Source: Pseudomonadota bacterium
GTDB lineage: Bacteria > Pseudomonadota > Alphaproteobacteria > Rhizobiales > Xanthobacteraceae
DNA length: 62,577 nucleotides
Direction: 5' to 3'
NCBI GenBank assembly: GCA_023386885.1
Contig: JAEWIX010000058.1
Location: forward strand, 1-62,577
Shown here one piece after another: positions 27,764 through 36,881 of this stretch. The position numbers and the translations under genes were made by a program. How positions within the stretch are numbered: the stretch's first letter is position 1; each line of letters starts with the position of its first letter. Below the pieces are notes generated by a model, which worked only from the letters and a program-made list of their open reading frames with translations, was not told the DNA's origin and searched no databases.

Positions 27764-28978
27764 TCAGCTTTTCTCGTCCTGCGTCCGCGACGCCGTTGCG
27801 GGCTTACGGGCCTTGTCCTCTCCAGCAACACGGACCTTGTCGCCGTCGACGATGCCGTCCGGCGGCGCGACCACTATGCGATCATCGAGCGCCAGTCCCG
27901 ACGCCAGCTCGATGTTCTTGCCGAGATCGCGCGCGATCACCACAGGCTTGAACACGATGCGATCCTCGCCATTGACGGTGGCGACGCGCAGGCCGTCCTG
28001 ATTGAAGATCAGCGCGCTCGCCGGGATGTGCAGCGGTGCGGTGCCGCGATCGAGGCTCATCCGCACATTGGCATAACTGCCCGGCATCAACTGACCATTC
28101 GCGTTATCAAGTGCGAGTTGCATCCGCGTGGTGCCGGTCGAGACATCGACCGATTGCGACGACGTCTCCACCGTCGCCGGGAACGTGCGGTCGGCATAGC
28201 CCGGCATGGTGATGTCCGCCTTCGCGCCCATTTTGATCATCGGCACATAGCTCTGCGGCACGTCGACATAGACGCGCAGCTTCTTGATATCGGATACCAC
28301 GAACATCGCTGGACCGCTCGAAGCACCGGCGTTGATCAACGCGCCGACGTCGGTGCTGCGTTCCGTGACAACACCATCGAAAGGCGCGACGATCTTCTTG
28401 AAGCCGGTCAGGGCCTCGAGGCGATCCACATTGGCCTGCCCGGATTTCACAGCGGCACGCTTGTTGGCCAGATCGGCGGTACGCTCGTCGATTTCCTGCT
28501 TCGACACGAAGTTCGACGACAACAGCGTCTTACGCCGTTCCAGGGTCGCCGCAGACAGTTCCGCGCTGGCCTGCCGGCTGACGAGATCGGCGCGCGCCTG
28601 AACCAGTTGTTGATCGAGATCGGGGGCCTCGATGTCGGCCAGCAATTGCCCGGCCTTCACCTTGGCGCCGATATCGACATACCAGCCTTTCACATAGCCC
28701 GAGACCCGCGCATAGATCGGCGCGCGGGAATAGGCCTCCAATCGTCCGGGAAGTTCCAGCGTCGGATTGAGTGCGGTCGAACTCGGCGCGATCACCGCAA
28801 CGGTTGGAACCGCTTGCTCGTCGGTCCATGTCCGCAGGTCGGCACTCGATTTCTCGCGGGACATAATTCCCGTGGTGACGGCGAATGCCGCCACGCATGC
28901 CACGACGATGCCGAGAAGACCCAGCTTGCGGGGCGCCACCTTGGCCTCGCCCTGTATGGCGTCGTGTTCAGTGGGCAT
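27764..28978 (-). CDS. RND efflux pump periplasmic adaptor (membrane fusion protein)
   Basis: A 404-residue HlyD/AcrA-type protein with one N-terminal membrane anchor (LGLLGIVVACVAAFAVTTGI, residues about 19-38). The lipoyl/barrel-sandwich halves are YARVSGYVKGWYVDIGAKVKAG and VAPFDGVVTERSTDVGALINAG, flanking a coiled-coil hairpin. It would link the inner-membrane pump to an outer-membrane channel. Its start overlaps the permease stop by 11 bases, so the two are one operon; no outer-membrane factor gene follows. Confidence 0.92.
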   Translation of the reverse strand: MPTEHDAIQGEAKVAPRKLGLLGIVVACVAAFAVTTGIMSREKSSADLRTWTDEQAVPTVAVIAPSSTALNPTLELPGRLEAYSRAPIYARVSGYVKGWYVDIGAKVKAGQLLADIEAPDLDQQLVQARADLVSRQASAELSAATLERRKTLLSSNFVSKQEIDERTADLANKRAAVKSGQANVDRLEALTGFKKIVAPFDGVVTERSTDVGALINAGASSGPAMFVVSDIKKLRVYVDVPQSYVPMIKMGAKADITMPGYADRTFPATVETSSQSVDVSTGTTRMQLALDNANGQLMPGSYANVRMSLDRGTAPLHIPASALIFNQDGLRVATVNGEDRIVFKPVVIARDLGKNIELASGLALDDRIVVAPPDGIVDGDKVRVAGEDKARKPATASRTQDEKS

Positions 28979-31900
28979 ACGCCATCTCCGAAGTGCGCGC
29001 GGCCGCAGCCGGCTGTCGCTTATGAACCATGCTGAAAACCACCGGTACGAATATCAATGTTGCAAACGTCGCGAAGATCAGGCCGCCGATCACGGCGCGG
29101 CCGAGCGGCGCGTTCTGCTCACCGCCTTCGCCGAGCCCGAGTGCCATCGGCGCCATGCCGATGATCATGGCGAGCGCGGTCATCAGCACCGGACGGAAGC
29201 GAACGAAGCCGGCTTCCAGCGCGGCCTTCACCGGATCGCCGGTCGCCTCATAGACCTCGCGGGCGAAACTGATAACCAGCACGCTGTTGGCCGTCGCCAC
29301 GCCCATGCACATGATCGCGCCGGTCAGGGCCGGCACCGACAATGTGGTGTGGGTCACGAACATCATCCAGATGATGCCCGCAAGCGCGGCGGGCAGCGCC
29401 ATGATGATGACGAACGGGTCAGACCAGGACTGGAAGTTGACGACGATCAGGAGATAGATCAGCACGATGGCGCCGAGCAGCCCGAACAGGAGGCCCGAGA
29501 ACGCCTTGTTCATGGTGTCGACCTGACCGAGCAGCGCCACCGAACTGCCGCGCGGCACATCCTTCGCGGTTTCCGCGAGCAACGTGCGAATGTCGCTCGC
29601 GACCGCACCGAGATCGCGTCCCTGCGTGGTCGCATAAATCTGCACCATCGACTGGATATCGTATTGCGACACCACCGCACTCGAGGTCGATCGCTTGATA
29701 TCGGCGATGCCGCCGAGCAAGCGCGGTGCGGCGGTGCTGCCCGCCGCCGAGATCGGCAATGTCTCCAGTTTATTCAGCGAGTCGATCTGATACTGCGGCG
29801 TCTGCATCACGACGGAATAGGACACACCGTTATCCGGATTGAGGAAGAACGTCGGGGCGACCTGCGAACTACCCGCCAGATTGACGACCAGACTGTTGGT
29901 GACGTCGCGCGCCGTCAGGCCGACATACTGCGCCCGCGTGCGGTCGATATCGACATTGAAGCCGGGATTGTTCGGCGATTGCTGGATGCGCGCATCGGCG
30001 ATACCGGGAATGAGACGAATTCGCCGCAGCAGGTCGTTGGCATATTTGAAGTTGCCATCGGCATCGGCGCCACGGACTTGAATATCGATCGGCGCCGGGG
30101 CGCCGAAGTTCAGGATCTGGCTGACGATGTCGGCGGGCAGGAACGCGAACGAGATGCCGGGGAACGCGCGCGGCAGCTTTTCGCGCAGTTCGCGAACGTA
30201 TTCGTCGGTGGGGCGATGCCCTTCGCGCAACTTGATCTGGATGTCACCGTCCTGCGGGCCGATCACGCCGGTATTGTTATAGGTCATGTTGATGCCGCTC
30301 ACCGGCATGCCGACATTATCGGCGATGGTGTCGAGTTCGTGCGGCGGAATGACCTGACGGATGAACCGCTGAACCTCCGCCAGACGGCCGGCTGCCTCCT
30401 CGACGCGGGTGCCGATCTGCTGGCGAGTGTGAATCAACATCTGCCCGGTGTCGACCGAGGGGAAGAAGTTGCGGCCGAGGAACGGCACCAACAGGAACGA
30501 CAGCGCGATACAGCCGAGGAAGCCGACGACGAACACTCGCCGGTGACCCAACGCCAGCACCAAGGTCGCGCGATAATTCGCACGCATCCGTTCGAACCGG
30601 GCCTCGAAGCCGCGCTGGAACCGCACCAGCGGATTGCGCGTTGCCGGCTTCTCGCTGTCGTGATGCAAATGCGGCTTGAGCAGATACTTCGCCATGGTCG
30701 GCACCAGCGTGCGCGACAGGATGAACGACCAGGTCATGGCGAACATCACCGACAGCGCCATCGGCACGAACAGAAAGCGCGAGACGCCTGTGAGGAAAAA
30801 CATCGGCACGAACACGATGCAGATACACAGCAGCGAGACGAAAGCCGGCGTCACGATCTGGTTCGCGCCGTCGAGAATGGCCGGCTCGACCTCCTTGCCC
30901 TGCTCCAGGTGCCAGTTGATGTTCTCGATGGTCACCGTGGCGTCGTCGACCAGAATACCCACGGCAAGAGCCAATCCGCCGAGCGTCATGATATTCAGCG
31001 TCTCACCCACCAGCGCCAGCATGATGATGGCGCCGAGCACCGACAGCGGGATAGAGATCGCGATGATGACGGTGGAGCGCCAGCTTCCAAGAAACAACAG
31101 GATCATCAGGCTGGTCAGCAGCGCCGCGATCAATCCCTCGATCGCCACGCCGAGAATGGCGCCGCGAACGAACACCGACTGGTCGCCAAGCAGACCGATC
31201 TTCAGCGACTCCGGCAAGGTGTCGCGCACCTCGACGATCTTCTTCTTGATGCCGCTGATGATGTCGAGCGTCGACACCGACCCGGCCTTCAGCACCATCA
31301 TCAGCACCGAGCGGCCACCGTCGACATGCACGATGTTGGTCTGCGGCGAGTTGCCGTCCAGCACGTGCCCGACGTCGCGGACATAGACCGTTGCACCATT
31401 AACGGTCTTGATCGGCAGATCGCCAAGCTCCTCGATCTTCAGTGGCGAGTTGTTGAGCTGGATGACGTATTCGAACTGTCCGATTTTCTGCGTACCGACC
31501 GGCGTGATCAGATTCTGCGCCGCCAGCGCGTTGGCAACGTCCTGCGCCGACAACCCACGCGACTGCATCGCCACCGGATCGAGATCAATCCGGATCTGGC
31601 GCTGTTTGCCGCCATATGGCCACGGGATCGCGGCGCCCGGCACGGTGACCAACGGCGTGCGCAACTGGTTGGTAGCGATATCGAACAGGTTTTGCTCGGT
31701 GAGCCCCTTGCCCGCCAGCGCAATCTGGATCACCGGTACCGTCGAAGCGCTATAATTGAGGATCAATGGCGGCGTCGCACCCGGCGGCATCTGCTTGATC
31801 ATGGTCTGCGCGATCGCCGTCACCTGCGCGTTGGCAGTACGGATATCGACGTTCGGCTGGAAGAAAATCTTGATGATGCCGACGCCGTTATAGGAATTGG

Positions 31901-32150
31901 CGGTGATATGCTCGATGTCGTTGACGGTGGTGGTCAGCGCGCGCTGGAACGGCGTGGTGATCCGCCCGGCCATCTGGTCCGGCGGCAGGCCGGTGTAGGA
32001 CCACACCACCCCGATCACCGGAATGCGGATCTCCGGGAAGATATCGGTTGGGGTTCGCAGTGCCGCCAGCGGCCCGACGATGAGCAACAGCAGCGCCAAC
32101 ACCACAAAGGTGTAAGGACGGCTCAGCGCGATCCGAACCAGCGAGACCAT
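28968..32150 (-). CDS. RND multidrug/solvent efflux permease (AcrB/HAE1-type)
   Basis: A 1060-residue proton-driven RND transporter, normal length, with 12 expected transmembrane helices and two large periplasmic loops. Visible hallmarks are TPTDIFPEIRIPVIGV near the N-terminus, the TM4 proton-relay motif VGILVDDATVTIEN, and GVATANSVLVISFAREV in the second half. The start is the ATG at 32150 (MVSLVRIAL) with AGAGGA upstream; a longer frame to 32183 is unlikely. It is the first gene of the permease-adaptor operon. A dyad GCAGA-n7-TCTGC lies 61 bases upstream of the start. Confidence 0.94.
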   Translation of the reverse strand: MVSLVRIALSRPYTFVVLALLLLIVGPLAALRTPTDIFPEIRIPVIGVVWSYTGLPPDQMAGRITTPFQRALTTTVNDIEHITANSYNGVGIIKIFFQPNVDIRTANAQVTAIAQTMIKQMPPGATPPLILNYSASTVPVIQIALAGKGLTEQNLFDIATNQLRTPLVTVPGAAIPWPYGGKQRQIRIDLDPVAMQSRGLSAQDVANALAAQNLITPVGTQKIGQFEYVIQLNNSPLKIEELGDLPIKTVNGATVYVRDVGHVLDGNSPQTNIVHVDGGRSVLMMVLKAGSVSTLDIISGIKKKIVEVRDTLPESLKIGLLGDQSVFVRGAILGVAIEGLIAALLTSLMILLFLGSWRSTVIIAISIPLSVLGAIIMLALVGETLNIMTLGGLALAVGILVDDATVTIENINWHLEQGKEVEPAILDGANQIVTPAFVSLLCICIVFVPMFFLTGVSRFLFVPMALSVMFAMTWSFILSRTLVPTMAKYLLKPHLHHDSEKPATRNPLVRFQRGFEARFERMRANYRATLVLALGHRRVFVVGFLGCIALSFLLVPFLGRNFFPSVDTGQMLIHTRQQIGTRVEEAAGRLAEVQRFIRQVIPPHELDTIADNVGMPVSGINMTYNNTGVIGPQDGDIQIKLREGHRPTDEYVRELREKLPRAFPGISFAFLPADIVSQILNFGAPAPIDIQVRGADADGNFKYANDLLRRIRLIPGIADARIQQSPNNPGFNVDIDRTRAQYVGLTARDVTNSLVVNLAGSSQVAPTFFLNPDNGVSYSVVMQTPQYQIDSLNKLETLPISAAGSTAAPRLLGGIADIKRSTSSAVVSQYDIQSMVQIYATTQGRDLGAVASDIRTLLAETAKDVPRGSSVALLGQVDTMNKAFSGLLFGLLGAIVLIYLLIVVNFQSWSDPFVIIMALPAALAGIIWMMFVTHTTLSVPALTGAIMCMGVATANSVLVISFAREVYEATGDPVKAALEAGFVRFRPVLMTALAMIIGMAPMALGLGEGGEQNAPLGRAVIGGLIFATFATLIFVPVVFSMVHKRQPAAAARTSEMAYAH

Positions 32151-32210
32151 TAAATGGCAATCCTCTTCGTCAGCACCTGACAACCAGAGACGAATCCGGG
32201 CCGTCTTTTA

Positions 32211-32227
32211 GCAGACGGCCGTTCTGC
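32211..32227. promoter_or_regulatory. Inverted repeat upstream of the RND operon
   Basis: GCAGACGGCCGTTCTGC has 5-bp arms GCAGA/TCTGC and a CGGCCG core. Its place, 61 bases before the permease start, fits an operator of a TetR-type efflux repressor, though no such regulator is adjacent. Confidence 0.35.
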
Positions 32228-32304
32228 GCGCCCCACGGCGGTAGCGATAGCCCATCACGAAGCGTTGAGATGTCCTGCCGCACGTCATGGTGACGCCCAC
32301 GTCA

Positions 32305-32317
32305 CCGGACAGTCCGG
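32305..32317. terminator. GC-rich palindrome between otnK and the RND operon
   Basis: CCGGACAGTCCGG is a perfect 6-bp-arm inverted repeat, 32 bases downstream of the otnK stop on the minus strand. It could help end otnK transcription, but there is no T tract, and it may equally be a binding site. Confidence 0.3.
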
Positions 32318-32348
32318 CACCCTGAAATACCTTCAATTTGGCCAAAAG

Positions 32349-33629
32349 TCACCGCATCAGCCCGAGAGCCTCGCTGAAGAAGGCCGGGCCGCCGAAGTTG
32401 CCCGACTTCAGCGCCAGCAGCATGTCGCCATGGCGGCCGCCAACCGCCCGCAACACCGGGACACCGGGCGCGATTTCCGGCCCGACGAGGAAACCAGGCA
32501 ACCCCAGCCGATCCACCGCCGCGCCGGAGGTTTCACCACCCGCAACCACCAGGCGGCGCACCCCCGCTTCCACGAGAGCCTCGGCAATGGTGGCCATGGC
32601 CTGCTCGATGGCATGGCCGGCGGCTTCGCGGCCATGCCGACTTTGTACGGCGGCAACCTGAGCCGCCGTGGCACTGCTGGCGATCAGAACAGGGCCCGCG
32701 GCCAGCCGTTCGCGCGCCCATGCCGCCGCGCGGTCGATCTCGGCGGAACCGGCGATGATCCGTTCCGGGTCGAGCCGCAGCACCGGCATGACGCGCTCCG
32801 CTTCGGCGATCTGCCCCAGCGTCGCCTGCGAGCAGCTTCCGGCGAGGCAGGCCGCCGCGCCACCAACTTCGCCTTGAGTGGTGCTATCCGTCGCACTTCC
32901 GGCGCGAACTGTTCCCGAAGCGACCAGCCCGCGCGCCAATCCGAGCCCGAGGCCGGACGCGCCGACCGAAAGCCTATGGCCCAGCGCGGCTTGCCCGATG
33001 ATCTCCAGATTGGCGTCGAACACCGCATCGACGATGGCGGCGCGAACGCCATCGCTTGCCAGTTTTGCCAGCCGTTCACGGATGGCGTCGGCGCCCCGTG
33101 CTACCGTTGCCAGATCGACAAGGCCGATCCGCGATCGGCTCTGCCGTCCCAGCACCCGCACCAGATTGGCGTCGTGCATCGGATTGAGCGGATGGTCCTT
33201 CAGCGGACTTTCGTTGAGCGGCACGGCACCGACGAACAGGTTGCCCTGATAGACCGTGCGCGCGGTGCCGGGAAACGCCGGCGTCACCAGCACGATCACA
33301 TCGCCGGAATCCGCCTGCAACGCATCCATCACCGGGCCGATGTTGCCGGCATCGGTGGAATCGAAGGTCGAGCAGATTTTGAACAGCACGTGCGTCGCGC
33401 CGCGTCCGCGCAGCCAGCGTTCGGCGGCGCGCGAGGCGGCGACCGCGTCGGCAGCGGCGATGGAGCGGCTTTTCAGCGACACCACCACCGCGTCGACCTG
33501 CGGCAACAGGAAGTCGTCGGCCGGCACGCCGATGGTCTGCACGGTGCGCAGGCCGCAGCGCGTCAGCGTGTTGGCGAGGTCCGACGCGCCGGTGTAGTCG
33601 TCGGCGATGCAGCCCAACGCCAACGTCAC
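32349..33629 (-). CDS. otnK: 3-oxo-tetronate kinase OtnK
   Basis: A 426-residue four-carbon acid-sugar kinase (DUF1537 family). The N-terminal signature LGCIADDYTGASDLANTL and the C-terminal nucleotide-binding motif VAGGETSGAAVDRLGL are intact. In the known Otn pathway it phosphorylates 3-oxo-tetronate at O4 for decarboxylation by OtnC. It starts with GTG at 33629, overlapping the OtnI stop in GTGA, so it is coupled to otnI. It is the last gene of the leftward ltnD-otnI-otnK operon. Confidence 0.9.
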   Translation of the reverse strand: MTLALGCIADDYTGASDLANTLTRCGLRTVQTIGVPADDFLLPQVDAVVVSLKSRSIAAADAVAASRAAERWLRGRGATHVLFKICSTFDSTDAGNIGPVMDALQADSGDVIVLVTPAFPGTARTVYQGNLFVGAVPLNESPLKDHPLNPMHDANLVRVLGRQSRSRIGLVDLATVARGADAIRERLAKLASDGVRAAIVDAVFDANLEIIGQAALGHRLSVGASGLGLGLARGLVASGTVRAGSATDSTTQGEVGGAAACLAGSCSQATLGQIAEAERVMPVLRLDPERIIAGSAEIDRAAAWARERLAAGPVLIASSATAAQVAAVQSRHGREAAGHAIEQAMATIAEALVEAGVRRLVVAGGETSGAAVDRLGLPGFLVGPEIAPGVPVLRAVGGRHGDMLLALKSGNFGGPAFFSEALGLMR

Positions 33630-34417
33630 GGTTTCGCTCCGCGCGGTTTTGCGTAAGGCGCGAACCAGCCGAGGCCCTCCTCGGTCTTGCCGCGCGGGCG
33701 ATATTCGCAACCGACAAAGCCGCGATAGCCGAGCCGGTCAAGTTCGCCGAACAGGAACGGATAGTTCAGTTCCTCACTTCCCGGCTCGTTGCGCGACGGC
33801 ACGCTGGCGATCTGGATATGGCCGATCATCGGCATCATCTCGCGTAACCGCATCGTCACATCACCGTGGACAATCTGACAGTGATAGATGTCGAACTGCA
33901 ATTTCAGGTTTGGGTGATTCAACTCCACGATCAGATCGCGCGCGAAGGCGAAGTCGTTGAGGAAATAGCCCGGCACGTCGCGCGGATTGATCGGCTCGAT
34001 CACGGTATCGATGCCGTGGCGACCAAGTTCTTCCGCGACCCACGCGACAGATTTGCGAAACGCGCCAACCGCCTGCGCATCACGGCGATCGGCGATACCC
34101 GCCATCAGGTGCAGCCGCTTGACCCCGGTGGCCGCCGCATAAGGCAACGCGGTGCGTACTCCCTGCTGCACCTGCGCAAAGCAATCCGGCCGCGCCGCGA
34201 AGCCACGCTCACCGGCATTCCAGTCGCCCGGGGGCAAATTGAACAGTGCCTGCGTCAACCCGTTGCGACGCAGCCGGTCGCCGACGTCTTCCGGCGCGAA
34301 GTCGTAGGGAAACAGGAATTCGACCGCATCGAAACCGGCATCCGCCGCGGCGTCAAAGCGGTCCAGGAACGGCCGTTCGGTGAACATCATCGAGAGGTTG
34401 GCGGCGAAGCGAGGCAT
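33626..34417 (-). CDS. otnI: 2-oxo-tetronate isomerase OtnI (hydroxypyruvate isomerase family)
   Basis: A 263-residue TIM-barrel isomerase. MPRFAANLSMMFTERPFLDRF is the characteristic start of hydroxypyruvate-isomerase-like proteins; the metal-site glutamates lie in VIEPINPRDVPGYF and in SEELNYPFLFGEL, with FDIYHCQIVHGD between. In the tetronate pathway it converts 2-oxo- to 3-oxo-tetronate. The start is the ATG at 34417 with GAAGAAG upstream. It is 31 bases downstream of ltnD and overlaps otnK by 4 bases. Confidence 0.9.
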   Translation of the reverse strand: MPRFAANLSMMFTERPFLDRFDAAADAGFDAVEFLFPYDFAPEDVGDRLRRNGLTQALFNLPPGDWNAGERGFAARPDCFAQVQQGVRTALPYAAATGVKRLHLMAGIADRRDAQAVGAFRKSVAWVAEELGRHGIDTVIEPINPRDVPGYFLNDFAFARDLIVELNHPNLKLQFDIYHCQIVHGDVTMRLREMMPMIGHIQIASVPSRNEPGSEELNYPFLFGELDRLGYRGFVGCEYRPRGKTEEGLGWFAPYAKPRGAKP

Positions 34418-34448
34418 GCTGTGTCTTCTTCTCGTTCGAAAATATCGC

Positions 34449-35366
34449 TCAATCGCGCTTCGGCGCACCGGGCAACGGCGCTCCGGTCACCTGCGCGTAG
34501 ATCTTGGCCACGGCGATATCGTCATCGCGGCCCATGCCGGCGGCGGAAGCCATCAGGAACATCTGCAACGCGGCGGCCGACATCGGCACCGGAAACTTCG
34601 CATTGCGCGCCATATCCTGCACGATGCCCAGATCCTTGACGAAAATATCGACGGCGCTGCGCGGCGTGTAATCGCCTTCCAGCACGTGCGGCACGCGGTT
34701 CTCGAACATCCAGGAATTGCCGGCCGACGCGGTGATCACTTCATAGACCTTGCGGATGTCGAGCCCCTGCTTGGCCGCGAAGCTGATCGCCTCGGAAGCG
34801 GCGGCGATATGCACGCCGGCCAGCAGTTGGTTGATCATCTTGAAGGCCGAGCCCTGCCCCGGCGCGTCGCCGAGCTCGTAGAGCCTCAAAGCCATCGCAT
34901 CGAGCGCCGGCCGCGCCCTGGCGAACGCCGCCGCGCTGCCGGAGGCCAGAATGGTGAGTTCGCCCTGCGCGGCACGCTGCGCGCCGCCGCTGATCGGCGC
35001 ATCAAGATAGAGACGTCCACTCGCCTCGACCCGCGCGGCCAGCCTTTTGGCGATCTCGGGGTCCATGGTCGCGGCCGAGACGAACACTGCACCGAGCGCC
35101 ATAGCCTCGAGCGCGCCGTCCTTGCCGAACAGAATTGCCTCGGTCTGCGCGGCGTTGACCACGACGCTGACCACGATGTCCGCATCGCGCACCGCCTCGG
35201 CCGGCGTCGCCGCTCCCTTGCCGCCGTCGGCCTTGAAGCGCGCGACGCTGTCGGCGGACACGTCGCATCCGGTCACCGCAAAGCCGGCGCGCAGCAGCGA
35301 AGTGGCCATCCCGAACCCCATCGAGCCCAGCCCGATGACGGCGACACGTTGCGCGGAAGTGGCCAT
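34449..35366 (-). CDS. ltnD: L-threonate dehydrogenase LtnD (beta-hydroxyacid dehydrogenase family)
   Basis: A 305-residue NAD-dependent dehydrogenase. The Rossmann motif VIGLGSMGFGMA is near residues 10-21, the substrate-binding SGG is in LDAPISGGAQRA, and the catalytic lysine is in GSAFKMINQLLAGVH. Linked to otnI and otnK it fits LtnD, which oxidises L-threonate to 2-oxo-tetronate; by sequence alone a related 3-hydroxyacid dehydrogenase is possible. The ATG at 35366 has AGGAAA 7 bases upstream. It heads the operon and is divergent from otnC. Confidence 0.87.
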   Translation of the reverse strand: MATSAQRVAVIGLGSMGFGMATSLLRAGFAVTGCDVSADSVARFKADGGKGAATPAEAVRDADIVVSVVVNAAQTEAILFGKDGALEAMALGAVFVSAATMDPEIAKRLAARVEASGRLYLDAPISGGAQRAAQGELTILASGSAAAFARARPALDAMALRLYELGDAPGQGSAFKMINQLLAGVHIAAASEAISFAAKQGLDIRKVYEVITASAGNSWMFENRVPHVLEGDYTPRSAVDIFVKDLGIVQDMARNAKFPVPMSAAALQMFLMASAAGMGRDDDIAVAKIYAQVTGAPLPGAPKRD

Positions 35367-35405
35367 GGTGCGTTTCCTTTTTGGTTTCCCTCTGCCTATC
35401 ACGGC

Positions 35406-35421
35406 TTGGCCGCGCTGCCAA
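35406..35421. promoter_or_regulatory. Dyad in the ltnD-otnC divergent promoter region
   Basis: TTGGCCGCGCTGCCAA has 5-bp arms TTGGC/GCCAA around six bases, in the 89-base gap between ltnD and otnC. It could be the operator that co-controls both halves of the pathway; no regulator gene is directly adjacent. Confidence 0.35.
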
Positions 35422-35455
35422 AGCATGGAACAAATGCAGGATCAGGGATGCAACC

Positions 35456-36112
35456 ATGACCGAAACCAGACTGCGCGAGGATATCTGCCGCTTCGGCCGC
35501 TCGCTGTTCGAACGCGGGCTGACGCCAGGCTCCTCCGGCAATATCAGCGTGCGGCTCGACGACGGCGGCTGGCTGGTAACGCCGACCAATGCCTCGCTCG
35601 GCTTCCTCGACCCGGCGCGCATCTCGAGGCTGGATGCCAACCATCGGCTGACCGGCGGCGATGCTCCGACCAAGGAAATCCCGCTACACGCCGCGCTGTA
35701 TGAGACGCGCGGCTCGGCCCGCGCCGTGGTGCATCTGCATTCGACCCACAGCGTCGCGATGTCGATGCTGCCGGAGATCGATCCGCGCGCGGCGCTGCCG
35801 CCGATGACGCCTTATTACCTGATGCGCTGCGGCCCGACCGCGCTGGTGCCCTACTTCCGTCCCGGCGATCCGGCGGTGGCCGACGCCATCAAGGGCCTTG
35901 CCGGCAAATACGCCTCGGTGCTGCTCGCCAATCATGGCCCGGTGGTGGCGGGAGACTCGCTGGAAGGCGCGGTGTTCGCCACCGAAGAACTGGAGGAAAC
36001 CGCGAAGCTCTATCTGCTGCTGCGCGGCATGAACCCACGCTACCTCTCACCGCAGCAGATCGCGGATTTGAACACAACGTTTGGATTATCGGTGCCGGAG
36101 CACGAGCATTGA
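35456..36112 (+). CDS. otnC: 3-oxo-tetronate 4-phosphate decarboxylase OtnC (class II aldolase family)
   Basis: A 218-residue class II aldolase/adducin fold enzyme. LTPGSSGNISVRL is the phosphate-binding loop, TKEIPLHAALY carries the catalytic glutamate, VVHLHSTHS gives the two metal-binding histidines and LLANHGPVV the third. It would release CO2 from 3-oxo-tetronate 4-phosphate to give dihydroxyacetone phosphate. The start is the ATG at 35456 with AGGG upstream. It is transcribed away from ltnD-otnI-otnK, which supply its substrate. Confidence 0.88.
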   Translation: MTETRLREDICRFGRSLFERGLTPGSSGNISVRLDDGGWLVTPTNASLGFLDPARISRLDANHRLTGGDAPTKEIPLHAALYETRGSARAVVHLHSTHSVAMSMLPEIDPRAALPPMTPYYLMRCGPTALVPYFRPGDPAVADAIKGLAGKYASVLLANHGPVVAGDSLEGAVFATEELEETAKLYLLLRGMNPRYLSPQQIADLNTTFGLSVPEHEH

Positions 36113-36121
36113 GAATGCGCA

Positions 36122-36167
36122 GTCATCCTTCGAGGCTCGTCAAGGATGGCTCGCACCTCAGGATGAC
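36122..36167. repeat. Short palindromic repeat, family C
   Basis: GTCATCCTTCGAGGCTCG and the complementary GCACCTCAGGATGAC bound a 46-base imperfect hairpin. Related copies are at 39482-39615 and 51117-51236. It lies between convergent otnC and the ABC operon. Confidence 0.75.
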
Positions 36168-36176
36168 GCAGCGACC

Positions 36177-36881
36177 TCACAACCCCAGATACGCCTTGCG
36201 TACATCGGGATTGGTGCGAATGTCGGCGGCGGGGCCCTGCATCTGCACCCGCCCCGTCTGCAAAATGTAAGCGCGGTCGGCGATCTCCAACACTTCCGCC
36301 ATGCGCTGCTCAACGATCAGCACCGTCATGCCGGTCTTGCGAATTTCCAGCACCGCCTGAAAAATCTCGTCCACCAGCTTCGGCATGATGCCCTGCGAGG
36401 GCTCGTCCAGCATCAGCAATCGCGGCCGTGTCATCAACGCGCGTCCGATCGCCAGCATCTGCTGCTCGCCGCCGGAGAGCGTGCCGGCCAGTTGATCGAG
36501 CCGTTCCTTGAGGCGTGGAAACAATTGGAACACCAGCGCCAGCGGCTCGTCGCGGTCCGCCTTGCCGCGATAGAGATAGCTGCCGAGCCGCAGGTTGTCG
36601 TCCACCGTGAGACTGGGAAACAGCCGGCGGTTTTCCGGCACGAAGGCGATGCCGCGCGCGGTGATGAGATGCTGCGCCACGCCGTCGATCCTCGCGCCAT
36701 CGAAGGTCACGCTGCCGCTGCGCGGACGCACCGCACCTGCGATGGTTTTCAGCAGGGTCGATTTGCCCGCGCCGTTGGCGCCCGCGACGCAAACGACTTC
36801 TCCCTTGGCGACGTCGATGGAGACGTCGGAGATCGCGACAAGCCCTTCATAGGCGGTGGTCAGATCACGCGCCGACAGCAT
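36177..36881 (-). CDS. HAAT-type ABC transporter ATP-binding protein (LivF-like)
   Basis: A 234-residue ABC ATPase. Walker A GANGAGKST, signature LSGGEQQMLAIGRAL, Walker B LLMLDEPSQGI and the H-loop region EQRMAEVLEIADRAYI are normal for LivF. Together with the LivG-like ATPase it would energise the permease pair encoded upstream. The ATG at 36881 lies inside the end of the LivG-like gene (17-base overlap). It is the last gene of the five-gene operon read leftward from the binding protein at 40871. Confidence 0.93.
   Translation of the reverse strand: MLSARDLTTAYEGLVAISDVSIDVAKGEVVCVAGANGAGKSTLLKTIAGAVRPRSGSVTFDGARIDGVAQHLITARGIAFVPENRRLFPSLTVDDNLRLGSYLYRGKADRDEPLALVFQLFPRLKERLDQLAGTLSGGEQQMLAIGRALMTRPRLLMLDEPSQGIMPKLVDEIFQAVLEIRKTGMTVLIVEQRMAEVLEIADRAYILQTGRVQMQGPAADIRTNPDVRKAYLGL

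Noticed and set aside
28767..32153. Very long open frame on the plus strand opposite the RND permease gene
   Set aside because: Its translation is rich in Arg/His/Asp without domains, as expected from the antisense of a high-GC gene; the minus strand encodes a clear permease.
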